NCBI GenBank assembly: GCA_020809705.1
Contig: CP085828.1
Location: forward strand, 5,828,001 to 5,892,000
Direction: 5' to 3'
Length of the DNA stretch: 64,000 nt
Origin: Calonectria ilicicola
Lineage: Eukaryota > Ascomycota > Sordariomycetes > Hypocreales > Nectriaceae
This document shows, piece by piece, positions 24,636 through 36,429 of the stretch. The notes below the pieces were generated by a model. That model was not told where the DNA came from, did no database searches, and saw only the letters and a list, made by a program, of their open reading frames with translations. The position numbers were made by a program, and so were the translations under genes. Position 1 is the first letter of the stretch. The number at the start of each line of letters is the position of its first letter.

Positions 24636-26113
24636 TGTCCCGGTTCGGGTTCGCAGCGGCGGCTCACGGCGTCTCTCAAGGGCTAAGCAGCACGCGGATC
24701 GAGATGCGTTCGGGCTCGAGGAAATTACGATGGCATATCCAAGCGACGGATGATAAGGCCTGAATTGGGCCCTGGGGGAGCAGTGACGAAGAGCTGAGAT
24801 GAAGTTGCAACGGGACAGCTGAAAGAGGGGCTACGCCAAGCGGCATGCAGCCTTCCACGTGATGGTTGGCCAATCTGAAAGCCTTGCGACAATAAATGGT
24901 GTCATCGGATTTTCCCGTCCTTTAAACTGTTGCGAAGCTGGCGACAATCTCCTGCGCGATTCTATCAAAATATTGCCCATGTCGATATATCATGGCATAC
25001 CTGGTGCAGGCCCACTAATTGGAATTGGCACCGCCATCGAGCCCAGGCTTTCGCCGGCCTCATAATCGTCATTGCGTTCTGGGACAAGGTATTACATGTA
25101 CTCTGCCAAGTTAATAGCGCTTACAAAACAGCCAAAATTGCAACCGTATACATTCGCGGCTGAATGCGTGATGCACCCGCACTAAAACTGTGGTTGTGCT
25201 ATTGGAAACGCACCATCAACAACGCCGTCGCCATCAAGCTCCAAACATGGAGCTTTAAACTATCCGTCGCTAAGCCAGAATGGGTCTTGAAACACCAGGC
25301 GCTATGCCCTTCATAGAATCCAGCTCCCTCAGCTTTTCTTACTCAATGTGCAAGTGTCGGTTGAAGCTTGGCGATGCTTCGGGATTCCGACAGGCCGCCG
25401 ATAAGCCGCCCTCAAGATACAGTTTCTTGGTTTTTAGTCGTGTTCATCGCGTCCGCTTTGTCGGGCGTCATACTATGTCGTGTGGAAGTGATTGGTCTCC
25501 GATGAAGCATTCCAACCTTCCCGCCCCGACCGGAGCAATCTTGGAAATGGTGCACAAAAGACCCCAGAGGGCGGTTCTTTTGGCTATTTGCTGTGTAAGA
25601 TGACGTAAATCGGAATGCCCAACGCATTGATTAACTCTTAAAATATGTTTGACTCATGGCAGGATCATCCCACAGTTCATATGCCTTTGCCCTTTTCTGT
25701 CATGGCGTCAAAGTTTCTATTTCCCTCAAAGTCAACAGTTGCCAAGACGGGAAGCCGCCAAGATGCACATCGTGGTGTCTGTGAAATCAATGCTTTTAAA
25801 TCTATACTAGAAACATTCTCAAATGTTGATGTTTCACCTGGATAAGTGCATAAAGAAACAATTGATCCCGTAGTTTGCACCACTTACCAGTCGAATCTCC
25901 CAAATGCCCAGTTTTTTACATTTTCAGTTTATTTGCGTGGTTTCTCAAGATCGAGTTGAGTGTTACGGTGGAACTTTTGAAACAGTTCAACCGGCTGACT
26001 CGGAAAACTGAACGAACAAGCATTCCGTCTGAACGGATCAACATCGGTGCTATTATGCCATTGCGATGAAGTCACTCACCAATGTGAGCCTCCGTTGGTG
26101 TTATCAAACCGAT
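24636..26113. other. Divergent intergenic spacer
   Basis: Promoters of the minus-strand zinc-finger gene and the plus-strand small secreted protein gene. No gene is supported; open frames are under 110 codons and lack features. Confidence 0.5.
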
Positions 26114-26120
26114 TATAAAT
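26114..26120 (+). promoter_or_regulatory. TATA box of the small secreted protein gene
   Basis: TATAAAT, about 124 bp upstream of ATG 26244, with CT-rich sequence between. Typical of a strongly regulated effector-like or secreted protein gene. Confidence 0.5.
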
Positions 26121-26243
26121 ATCCATGCTTCTCTCACTTGGAGAGCTCATCTCAAACAAGTCTGATTCATCACATCAGTTCAAATCAAGCTTCTCACTTT
26201 CTCAATCGAATACTTTTATCAGTCTTATTTGACACCAGCCAAA

Positions 26244-26612
26244 ATGGTCTCCGTCAAGAACTTTGTCGCCATTGTCACCACCTTTGCGACTATTGTCTCG
26301 GCACAGCCCCTTGATGCTTCTCCCGAGATGGAGGCCAGATCTACGTGCACCGGCCTAGGCGACTGTTTTGCAAATGGCGAGTGATAATACAAACACCCGC
26401 AAAGCAACTTGGCAACTAACCTTTTGTTGTTCTTAGGTTGCAATCCAACTTTCGAACGCGGTAGCTCTACCATTGGACGTTGCCAGAGTGGCAAATACTT
26501 TGGGTGTGCTTGTGACAAGTGTGGTGGTCGAGTTGGCTCCTGCCAGGCCAACAATTGCCAAGGAAACGGACATTGCACTGCTGGCCAATATGAGGGCTGC
26601 CCTTGTAACTAA
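26244..26612 (+). CDS. Small secreted 12-cysteine protein
   Basis: Two exons, 26244-26376 and 26437-26612, 102 aa. The 60-nt intron begins GC (GCGAGT) and ends CTTAG with branch CTAAC. No GT donor in phase exists, since the nearby GTGATA would put exon 2 out of frame within a few codons. Signal peptide MVSVKNFVAIVTTFATIVSA, short pro-stretch ending EMEAR, then a mature region of about 69 residues with 12 cysteines. An internal duplication is visible: GRCQSGKYFGCAC and GHCTAGQYEGCPC share C-x-x-G-x-Y-x-G-C-x-C. Size, secretion signal and cysteine density are those of fungal effector or antimicrobial candidates; activity is unknown. Confidence 0.8.
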
Positions 26613-27603
26613 ACAGTCATGTAGTCGGCAATTTAACCCGGAGAAAGGATATAGACTTTCTCCACACTGCATCAAGAGAAACATCTCCTAGCTGAAGATG
26701 ATTTGATCGTACAGTTGATGATGTCATTGATCCGCCAAATTGCCATGTATTTGATGAACTTATGAGGGTACTTGAGAGGCATGTTTTTGAATTTCGTCCT
26801 GCGTTACGTACCATTCATTTCAACCAGCAGTAGCATCTGCTCTATCTTTTTTTTTCAAATACTCATAATCCAATGTTTGGGGTAAATCAAGAATATAAAC
26901 TCTCCCAACCTCATTCACTGGTTCGGATATCCTTACACTAAAGTTTAAATACTTGCATAGGAATTAAACTCTAAATGCCACCTCGGGTGTTGTTGTTGAA
27001 ATACTCGACTTTGATTTTTCCATCGCTGGTTTATGGCCTTTTTGCTTCCTCAAGTCCTCCTTAAGCATACGGTCACGAAGTTACCTCGAAGATAGATAAT
27101 CCTCTTTTTCCCTCTTACAAGCCTAACATTCAAATTCAGTGGTATGCAGACAATGGCAGACTTGAGTTGAAGGGTTTCAGTATCCTAATTGGGCATAGCC
27201 TCAATTCACTCGGAACTCGGAAGCATCATGTACGCCAAGAGACATGGTACTTAAGCCATGACTAGACTTACATTACAGGGGCCAAGGATGTTAGAACTTT
27301 GGTCATATTTTAATTACTAAACTTGCGGTGTTTGGGGCGCCCCCGTGATCATTCTAGACCCCCTGGTTTGCAATTGACTCAGCGGCAGATCTTGGTCGCC
27401 CGATTGCTAAGCATAATATGAACCAAAACATCCAGCCGTACCTGTGGGATGCTTACCAGGGGACGACACTTAGAAGCGAAAGTTAATTATAAGGTAGACA
27501 AAAAGTCTAATAAGAAGATAGTCTATAGTCTATATAGCGATACATAAAATAAATAAAACATGTATATGGTAAATGATCTTTTTTTTGTTGTTCTCCGCTT
27601 GAT
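26613..27603. other. Convergent 1-kb spacer
   Basis: 3' regions of the small secreted protein gene and permease B. No gene or repeat seen. Confidence 0.5.
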
Positions 27604-29228
27604 TTAGCTGGAGTTGGAGTTATCGGCACAGGACCAAGAAGATCCACCCTCCTTCTCATAGGTATCGATGATACCGACAATGGATCCGTATGTACCGGCA
27701 ACCATGATGAAGGTACCGGAAATGATGACGAAAGCACTCCAGGCAACCATGAGGTACCACTTGGTGGTAGGGGCGGCACGGCCTGCAGACCAGTTGTCGT
27801 AAAGCCACATGGTAGCCATGGGCTGGAAGCACATGATGGTACCGAGGAAAGCACCGACCAGGGAAACGAGACCACCGAACACGGGAATACCACTAGCAAT
27901 GACATAGGCAAAGATGGCAGTGGCACCAGTGCAGCCGAGCCAAGTGGACCAGTGGATAGCAGAGTTGGAGGTAAGGTGCTTGGTTCCTCGGAGGAGACGG
28001 ATGAAGACATACTTGGCAGCCAACTATAACATGAATTAGCACTCATCTCACTTGTATGGTTTTTTTTTAATGCAACTTACGTGAAGGGTAAGCATTTCAC
28101 TGGCCAAAAGACCGGGCAGAGCAAGACCGTAGCAAATCTTCTTCAGGAGCTTGCCAGCAGTACCGAGAGCGGGCGAGGCGACGAAAGAACCGGCGTAGTA
28201 GTAGACAACGACACCGATGACAATGTAGACAACAGTGACGAGACCCTGGCAAAGAAGAAGAGCTCGGGTGTAGTACTGGGGGTCACGCATCTCAGAAGCA
28301 ATGGAGAAGAAGGCGGGGGTGGCGGCATAGGCGAAGACCAGGGTGGAGATGGCGGTAACAGCATCAGTGAAAGATGGGGTACCAGTGACCTTGTAGTCAG
28401 ACTCCCAGAAGCCGGTCTGAGGGGCATCAGCAGGGCGGTCCTGAACAGCGACAGCGATGGTAACGGTGAAGACTAGAGTGTACTGTTAGCATGGCATGTT
28501 TGGTTATTCGATCAGAGGGAAGAACATACTGGCAGAGACAATGCAGCCAACACCGATCCAGGCAAGCCAGCTGATACGGCCAAGGGTACGGATACTTGAG
28601 AGACAGAATCCAAGGACTAGGGCAACAGCGACGAAAACGGCAGTGCATGTAGCGTGTGATGAAAGAGCGTTGAAAGAGATGGAAACACTGAGCATGGCTG
28701 AACCGGCAACGAAAACCCAGTCTAAAGGGCGGGTGTTAGCAAAAAGATGGTTTGAAAATTTCTTTTCAGACGGTATACTCACAAAGGTAGAAGAAGACGC
28801 CAAAGATATTGCGACCCCAGATACCAAACATCTTGTGACCGGCATCATCGATACCGTAGACCTCGGGGTGGTTCAGCTTGAAGCAACCGACAACGTAGCC
28901 ACCCCATGTTGTGATGATGGCAATGGTGATGAGGAGGATGACACCGGGAACAAGACCCAGAGCGTCGAAAGCCTTGGGAATAGACAACACACCGAGACCG
29001 ATCTGTGTCTTCATCATGAGAGCAGAGGTACCCAACCAGCCGACCTAGATAGAGCGTGTTAGTTAGGAACAATTGGCATTGGTGTCTGTCAGTGTGTGTG
29101 TGTGTGCTTACATCACGGTAGTTGGGGCCCTCCTCTGTGATGGCACCGAAGACGGCATCCTGGGTCTCGCCGACCTCAGGTTGTCTCTCATCAGAGTCGC
29201 TAGAGTTGTAGACGTCCTTCTTTTCCAT
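27604..29228 (-). CDS. Neutral/aromatic amino-acid permease B (AAAP family, mtr-like)
   Basis: Five exons, 29228-29112, 29044-28783, 28721-28530, 28472-28081 and 28023-27604, 460 aa. Same family and membrane layout as permease A 7.1 kb away on the same strand: KTQIGLGVLSIP, YYYAGSFVASPALGTAG and the DNSNSS end are shared. All four introns sit at the same codons and phases, and exons 2 (262 nt) and 3 (192 nt) have identical lengths. B uses strongly C-biased third positions throughout (GTC, ACC, AAG and similar), more so than A, which suggests higher expression. The role is uptake of neutral aliphatic/aromatic amino acids by proton symport at the plasma membrane, by analogy with Neurospora MTR. 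Directly upstream (29424-29450) is a short tandem repeat of GAGTGAGACCCA. Confidence 0.94.
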
Positions 29229-32200
29229 TTTGAAAGAGTTATTATTATACGAGAGAGTGTAACGAAGAGAAGGGATGAATTGAGAATAATGCCTTCATAA
29301 TTCGGGCTGGGCACACGAGCCCTTTTAGACTCGTCGAGTTTGCCCATCAGTGGGCCTCTCTTCTGAAGGCTCGTTCCACGTTGAGAGAGTTGGCTACGCA
29401 CAGGGTCTCTGAGCCAACATGGCCCAGAGTGAGACCCAGAGTGAGACCCAGCAGTGAGAGGGGCCCGTGATGCCCCATCCAGCAGCGACATGGTACAAGG
29501 CCCGTCAACAGACCGAATAGGGGGCACCAGCTGTCTAACCTAGGGTCCATGCGGGGAGAGAGCGGAGAGGGTCCATCGAAAAGGCCCCATCAAAGCCCCC
29601 ATCAGAATCCCCGTCGGGCCTGATGTGGTATGACGCGTAGGCGGCCTGAGGGAATTAAAATTAGGTTGCTGAGAGAGCGTGAGGCGGCTCGGGATAGAGT
29701 TTTTCTAGAAGCACAATACGAAGGAATGGACTAACGAATGGGGAGATGAGGAGCGTGAAACAGACGTCGGTCTCATCCCCAGCTCTTTGGAACTGGCTAT
29801 TGCCCGATGCAGCAGGTAGCTCACCCACAGTCATCCACCGTCACCCACAGTGGATGCAGTGCATCGCCGCGGTGGACCGCTGCGCACAGCTTCACCTGGA
29901 GTTTTACCTAACAATTACGTATTATATCGTCCGTGACGGCGCTTTTTGCCTGCTTTTGACTCGATTTTAATCGTCATTTCTGCCATTGACATGGACAGCG
30001 CCGGGCCACCGGATGGGGAAAACCTCCGCAAGAACTGGAGAAGCCTGCGCAGGAGCTGGAGAAGACTCTGGGGAAGGCCGCAAGGAGAAGGGGAACCAGA
30101 ATTTTAGCTCGTGGAGATCTGCTGGTGCTGCTTGCTGCTTGCTGCTACAACACTGGAGCTGGAGCGTTAAGTTCGCGGTGCGGCGGCGAGGCAAGTGGCG
30201 CCGACCGACACCAGCCGCACCAGACGCCCAGCGATCGCTATGGCTTCGCACGCTTCACCACCCAGACGGCGGCTCATGTCGGCTTTGCCGCCCAGTTACA
30301 TCATCCCATCCAGAGCGACCCTGGACCGGCGACAACTGCACAGCATCGCCAGTTGGTTATCAGCTCCCCTGGCTTATCGCCGCTGCGGCTCCACCCCGGG
30401 TATGCGCAGCCTGCAGAGGCAGAGGCAGAGAGGTGCCCGGGCGGGCTTGCAAGGGTTACGCGATGGATGGATGCACGCAACCACAGCGCGACGACGACGC
30501 ATCGCCCGACCGTTTGGCGACTCCAGGCCCCTCCCGAGCACGAGGGGAGCGAATTAACTTCCCTGCGGGCAAAACGATCGTCAGGCGATGGGGAGCAAAA
30601 CGCGTGGGGCGGCGAGATTATTTGTTCGCTGGTGGCAAATCAACCCGTGGCGATTTACACAGCACGGGTCACAATGTGCCGTCGCCCGCGGGAAACTACA
30701 GCAAAGTACTGTAAATTATTATGTACAGCGCAGCAGTGTAGCAGTAGCAGCAACCGCCGCCAGGGGTTGTAGCGTTATAGCTCCACTCGAGCAAGCCCAG
30801 CTGCTCGATTGGATACGCGAACATGGGGTTTTAGCTAACAGAAAACCACCACTCCATTGTTTTGGGTTGAACTGAGCTGACACGTTGTGCTAACAAGGCG
30901 TAATTAACACGCTCTCTTCGCGGGGAAGCACCCTCACTTCGGTCTAGGCCCCTTCTCGCTTCCCAGGGATTGGCCTTATCCCCCGCTCGGGAATTTGAAG
31001 ATCGATGATGGCCTCAAAATGCGGGAAGAATTGGGCTTGTCTCGTTCCAAAAGGCTTTGGCGTTTACGCAACTTGCAAGTGACAAATGAGCCATGACAAC
31101 GCGGTGGACCCGGGCATGCTATGTCGTGGTTCAAAACACGCTACGTCAGTGCCTACAAGTCAAAAAAACCGAATGACAGATCATTAACAACAGCCAATTC
31201 TAGAAACACCGGATCAACGGTTAAGTCTCAACCCATAATAGACACTCCAAAAAGAAGTTGTGCCTTGTCTCAAAGGTACACTCGCTCTCACCGAGTAAAA
31301 CGAGGCTCAATTTACGTCTTGGCCAATCATCCAAGATCGAGTTATCTCGAGCAACTATATCTAACCTTCAACGATTGCAGATCACCTCTCATCTCAATGT
31401 TATTCAACCCATTGCGCCATTCGAGATGGCAGTCTGGCGCCCGCGATGAGATAAGGCAACGGGGCAGCCGTGTGTCATCCACGGCAGAAAGCGACGCGGG
31501 CCAAAGACCTGGCCTCCGCGGCCCTGGAGAGCCGTCGCGGGACCCGGAAACCCCGGATATCGCGTAGAATAGCCCCATCCCATCGAGGAGCTAACCACAT
31601 CAGACAATCATAAGCTAAGGTATCGAGAGATGTTCCGGCGAGCCTTCGTAAAACCAGCAGTCGATAGCTGATGATTTGTCTTGGCGAAAACATGGGAAAG
31701 TAACCGCGGTGAAGGGGGCCCCGCATGGCCGGTGCATCTCACCAGTAGGTAGGCTTTACACAAGGTTGACGTTGAGGGACCCTGCCTGCCTCGTGAAGTT
31801 TATGGTGAGTGAGGCTCTACATGCCCAGTCAGCGGGAGGAACAGGTGGCCCTGATTGGATGCCCCCGTTAGCGCCCCGGTCCACACCGAGCAGCGCTGAC
31901 CCGCATCACCACCGTATGCAGTAAACATCAACGGTGGTCTTATTGTGGTGGAGGCCCAGCTGGGATTCCCCATGATTTATTTTCATTATGTAATTTTATC
32001 CAGTTTCCATGTCTCCGTCTGCTATGGAGAGCCATCTAGCATGTACCTTATCTTGGTTCCGGGGCCACCGAGTCAATTAATTAACTGGAGGCACCTGCGC
32101 ACATCGCGGCCATGGCCATCGAGGCTCCAACGCTATCGGCCCGGGAATGGTGTCGGCTGTGGTCTCGAATGGCCTTGCCCCACTATTCATTCTCTTGCAT

Positions 32201-34005
32201 GTTCCATTCCTTCCATTCAATGCCTCTAAGCCGGTTCTATCCTCTTGGCTGTCTGGGGCCCCTTGTCTTGAAACCACTCATACCGAGGCATTGGCTCCGC
32301 CAAGCTGGTTGTAGTCATTTTCTTTACCATTATTTATTCCGTGGCCAAATATCTGCTGTTGCGCGATTCAGGCAGCGTGCCCCCTTATGCAAATGCTGAC
32401 TTTTTGTTTCTTCCTGCTCGACAGCGCCCGTTGTCTAAATGTCTGCAATTTAACTTGAGTTTTTGGCCCAAATTAAATTGTTGGGATCTCATCTGGAAAT
32501 AAGGTTGGCCAGTCTTTACGAAAAATGAACTAGCCCGCTCTCGATTATCACACGACCATGGCCATTCAGCCTAGATTTAAACTCGGGCGTGCCTCACACT
32601 AGGCCAGATGGTTGTTTTATTTATTATATCCTTCATGACGATCCATCCCAGGATGACGTACCCGGTCTCAAGCTACAAGTTACGGCTGGCCACCACACCC
32701 ACATTACCCGAACCCAGTAACGATGCCGAAAATAGTTTAACAACGATCAAACCCCAGATTTATCCTTTGGATCGCTTGCCTCGATCAGACCAGATGCCAT
32801 TTCAGTTATCAGTGCATTTAATCTAAGATGGTCACGCAAGCACTAAAAAGATGAACAACGACAATCAAAATATGCTTATCATTAGACCCACGGTTCAGGC
32901 GCACCGGCATCCCGAAATAACTCCCACTTTCCACTGCGGCGAAGCCGGTAAAAACCCATTCACGCGACTTCCGGTCGAGGACGATCAATATCCACGGAAA
33001 TTCCGAGCAGCTTTATTCTTCATCAATTGGCCTTACGAGCAACTTGAAATCAGTGATAAGAACAAAACTAGGTTTTATAGGTCGTACCGTATAATGGTTT
33101 GACACGGATCGTTCCAACTTCATCAATCGAACTAGCCTGAACCTTCCTCGTATAATTAAATGCAGGGAGCATGCTGTGTGATATGAAGCCATGTGTGCAT
33201 GAGAACTGAAGCATCCGCAACCACGTTGCTCAGTCGATTTTAAGGTGACCTTGGGTATCCTAGGTAAACAATGGCCCCTTAAATGGCTCTTATATTCAAC
33301 GTTACTGGTCGTCAAAGCACAATCAGACTGTGAAAGGCGATAAGGGCGGAAAGGGGTAAGGTAGTGTATGCCGCTCTCAGCCCGTCTCATGGGAAAATGA
33401 AAGAGGCAACTCTCCAACCGTAAATTCAAGGATGTAAGTTCAATGGACGTATCCCAATATCATGTAGAATCGCCCATTCGCAATGATTGACTGGGGCATG
33501 TTTTGGAGAAATTTTCAAATGACGGTGATTGTGCGGCTGTCGATAAGGCAAAGGACATCGATGCGCAACCGGAAATTTGATTCAATATTACAACTAGTTG
33601 TGTGATAATGTAGTGAAAAGTCTTGTCTTTGAAAAGCACATGTTCCACAATATAATTGATGATTGGCAAAAACTCCATGAAGGAAAACAAAAATATGACG
33701 GGCACTAACCAGAAGAACACCATTTTCGAGACCAAGACCTGTACTAGCTTCCCAATATGGTCAACAACTAAAATTTAGAAGAAAGAAGTTAGCAACAAGC
33801 TATCCGACAGTAAACTCATTTAAATCTACGCCAAGAACCATTCATTCACGCCGTTGAAGATGTTTTGTTTTGATAAAAAAGATATACGGCCAGTTACCCG
33901 GTAGCAGGTTCGTTGGTGTGTCACCGATCATTAGGCATATATAGTAGAATTACCGATTCCCCGGCATCGAAATCCGGTGCTACAGTTGCTGAACACAGCA
34001 ACACA
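29229..34005. other. 4.8-kb intergenic gap with a GC-rich block
   Basis: The largest gap in the window. About 29980-30780 is GC-rich and carries overlapping open frames of 242, 215 and 120 codons in different plus-strand frames. None has a recognisable domain, so they are most likely a by-product of base composition. The block could hold a non-coding transcript or regulatory DNA. The remainder is mixed and AT-rich towards 34000. The one weak gene candidate is listed separately at 33460-33819. Confidence 0.45.
33460..33819 (-). CDS. Possible small two-span membrane protein (low confidence)
   Basis: A 103-aa reading. It has a 4-nt start exon (33819-33816, ATGA), a 48-nt intron (donor GTTTAC, branch CTAAC, acceptor TTTTAG) and exon 33767-33460. 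The alternative is an unspliced start at 33735 (91 aa). The product has two hydrophobic stretches (MVFFWLVPVIFLFSFMEFLP and a weaker IITQLVVILNQISGCASMSF). No family is recognised. The intron signals are good, but a 4-nt first exon is unusual. It could be the relic of a longer gene. Confidence 0.25.
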
Positions 34006-34077
34006 TCTTCCGTAGTATAGTGGTCAGTATGCAAGCTTGTCACGCTTGAGACCCGGGTTCAATTCCCGGCGGGAGAG
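34006..34077 (+). tRNA. tRNA-Asp (anticodon GTC)
   Basis: A 72-nt cloverleaf. The acceptor stem TCTTCCG pairs with CGGGAGA (one T-G wobble), the D-arm is GTAGTATAGTGGTCAGTAT, the anticodon stem is CAAGC/GCTTG with loop TTGTCAC (GTC at 34039-34041), and the T-arm is CCGGGTTCAATTCCCGG. No intron. A T5 polymerase III terminator follows at about 34111-34115, after a 6-bp hairpin (34087-34104). Confidence 0.95.
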
Positions 34078-35650
34078 ATTCCAGCCCCAGGTAGAAACAC
34101 CTGGACTCACTTTTTGCATCGATTTCATATTTTATTTCGTCTTGTCACCTCTGCCAATAGGTTTTTCTTGAAACGTTCTGGGTGCCAGCCAAGGCTTGGG
34201 CGTTTTTTTTTTTCCTTTGAAGTGGTCCATGCGTCATGCACGCCACCAGCCAGCCTGCAAGCGGTCGCGTGGCGCTGAAGCCCCGGTGCATTCAGATCCC
34301 TGGCCTCGGCACTCAAGATAACTGATCATACGCGGATATCAATCACGCCATGGACCCAAGTAAATAAAGTCTTTGATCTTAATCTTTTCTACTCTATTTT
34401 TACCGCCTAAATATTGATACCTTTTTTTCACCGAAGTTGGGTCAAGTTGAATGAGAATGCACGACAAGTCATCCTGGTATCCATGAAAATAGAAAACAAG
34501 ATGAAGTGCGCAATAGTGGCAGTCAAGTACAGTACAATCCCTGAAAGATTGTACCCCCTCTACTTTTTCTTATTATCTTCTAACTAAATTTTAAATAAAT
34601 AAATATTATATAAATAAACTAAATAAGTAATTTATAAATAAAATATATTATTATTTATTTATTTATTTTCTTTCCTTTACTATTATATTAATATCTTTAG
34701 GTGGTTTAGTTCCAGACTGCGAAAGGTACGGATGTCACAGCGGACAATCTTTCAACGGGTGTATTGTAGAAAATGAACGAGACTTACTCGATATTATTCC
34801 TGCTCAAATAAAAATTAGTTAGAAAACATTGGTGAATCAAGAAACGGCTTTTATTGCAATCGTATTGCGTTTTGCATCTTCTGGACTGGAGTAAGTGCTA
34901 CTCAGCCTTACACTCAACACCCCATTTGCGTTCTCTAATATATTATTCACCTTGGTTAAATTCTTGATTTGTGTGCCAGGTTCTATTTTCAAGCACATGG
35001 TTCATCCCAAGAGCATTGACGTCTATACATTTAGCTAAGGTTTACTGTGCGGCGCAAGCTTGAGGTGCGCAACGACTCGTCCTGTCTTGGCGAACTCGAT
35101 CGATCTGCCAAGCCGGCATTGGCGATTGGGTTTTGACGGGCTGCAGATAACATCTTGGACCACGATTATATGATCTTATCTAACCCCATTGGCCGCTGAT
35201 TATCTTGCTTACTTGGAATCAAACCCGCTAATGCCAAGACTGTTGGTGGGAGTACAAAATACCAGTCAAGTGTAGAACTTTTCGACTCTTGCAAAGACCC
35301 CCTTTTTGCCATTTTGGTCTTTATTGCAATATTTGGTACGGAATAGGAAACTAAGTTGTGTTAGTTTGTAGGAATTATTAATATTCTTTAGATTCTCTCT
35401 TATTATTTCAAAAGCTACCTTAGCAATGCTTGGATTAACTTGGTGAAATCCAGAGCCTTTCTCGCATGGCGGAGTTAGATAGCCACATGTGCCGCACATA
35501 AATGCCAGGTGCTGCCACCTGGGTCAACAGGCAGGCAAACTTTGCAAGCACAAAAAACTCGCATGAAAAAGGCATCACCCAAAAACATCACCCCAAAACA
35601 TCACCAACAAAATAACAAAGACAACATCGCCCATTTCATTGCATGACAGA
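34078..35650. other. AT-rich gene-less stretch
   Basis: About 34565-34700 is almost pure A/T with repeated AAATA/TTATTTA runs. Just before it is an 8-bp inverted repeat, GTACAATC...GATTGTAC (34532-34554). The composition resembles decayed or RIP-affected DNA. No gene supported. Confidence 0.45.
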
Positions 35651-36400
35651 ATGCCTTACAACGCAGAGTGGGAGAACCAAATGGCGGTCTATCGTAAGAG
35701 CAGACGCCTTCTCGTCGCTCGCAGCATTCCCTTCAAAATGAAGAGGGCACAATTTGAGGCTGAAACGCGGAGCAGGCTCACTATCCCTGATTCCGTCACT
35801 TTCTTCTGGCCACCATCAGATCCGGCCAGATCCCATAATCCGAATCGTCATATGGGCTGGGTGATGCTCGGGTTCCAGCAGCGGCCCGATGCCAGACAGG
35901 CTGAGACTGAGCTCCGGGGGTAGAACTCCCACGGGCGTCAGATCAAAGTCGAGAGAGCAAGCGAGAAGGCGGTAAGTCTATGGGAATACCGCTCTTTCTC
36001 CTGTGCCATCAATGTGAACGAACATCACTAATGCAAACCGTAGTATACTCCACTCTCCCAGAGGAGGGAACAGGCCGCTACCACACCCACAGTTCCCGAC
36101 ACTGCTATAGCTCTCGTCCAAGCTCCCACCACACCGGCTCCCATAGCTCCCGCAACACCACCAACGCCACCAACGCCACCAACTCCGCCAACTCCGCCAA
36201 CTCCGCCAACTCCGCCAACTCCCGCAACGCCAGATCCTACTACCGGCTCCGGTACTGCGGCGAACTAGCCCGTTCACAGTCACTCTGGCCCTCATATGGG
36301 CAGTTGCTTCACTCTATCATGGGCTATTGGAGACAATATTCAAGATGACGGCGAGACTAGCGGAGACGGTCCTGATGATGTTGAGTACGAGGACGATTAA
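35651..36400 (+). pseudogene. RRM-like protein gene with in-frame TAG, Thr-Pro-Pro repeats and acidic tail
   Basis: ATG 35651 opens MPYNAEWENQ and an RRM-like fold: beta-1 RRLLVARSIPF, helix KMKRAQFEAETRSRL, beta-3 HMGWVMLGF, helix ARQAETEL. TAG at 35921-35923 then stops the frame. The same frame continues with GRQIKVERASEKA, exactly the expected last RRM strand, up to a good donor GTAAGT at 35972. A 72-nt intron (branch CTAAT, acceptor GTAG 36043) leads in phase into exon 36044 onward, with Pro/Ala/Thr-rich sequence and seven TPP units. A second intron from 36252 to an acceptor before 36333 or 36345 would add an acidic end (DDGETSGDGPDDVEYEDD, TAA 36398-36400); without it the frame ends at 36266. 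So one nonsense codon separates two halves that still look like one gene: a recent pseudogene, a truncated 90-aa protein, or a sequence error. Confidence 0.5.
36155..36217 (+). repeat. 9-bp tandem repeat encoding Thr-Pro-Pro
   Basis: Seven 9-bp units of the type ACTCCGCCA/ACGCCACCA in the proline-rich exon of the RRM-like gene, all in the same frame. The later units are nearly identical, indicating recent slippage. Confidence 0.8.
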
Positions 36401-36429
36401 ATCGGCTTAAGCTTAACTTCTCATTTCCT

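Noticed and set aside
29986..30772. 242- and 215-codon plus-strand frames as genes
   Set aside because: They overlap in different phases in GC-rich DNA, have low-complexity Arg/Ala/Gly composition and no domains or intron signals. Reported only as an open question.
32851..33429. Overlapping frames of 83-138 codons
   Set aside because: Present on both strands at similar length without features.
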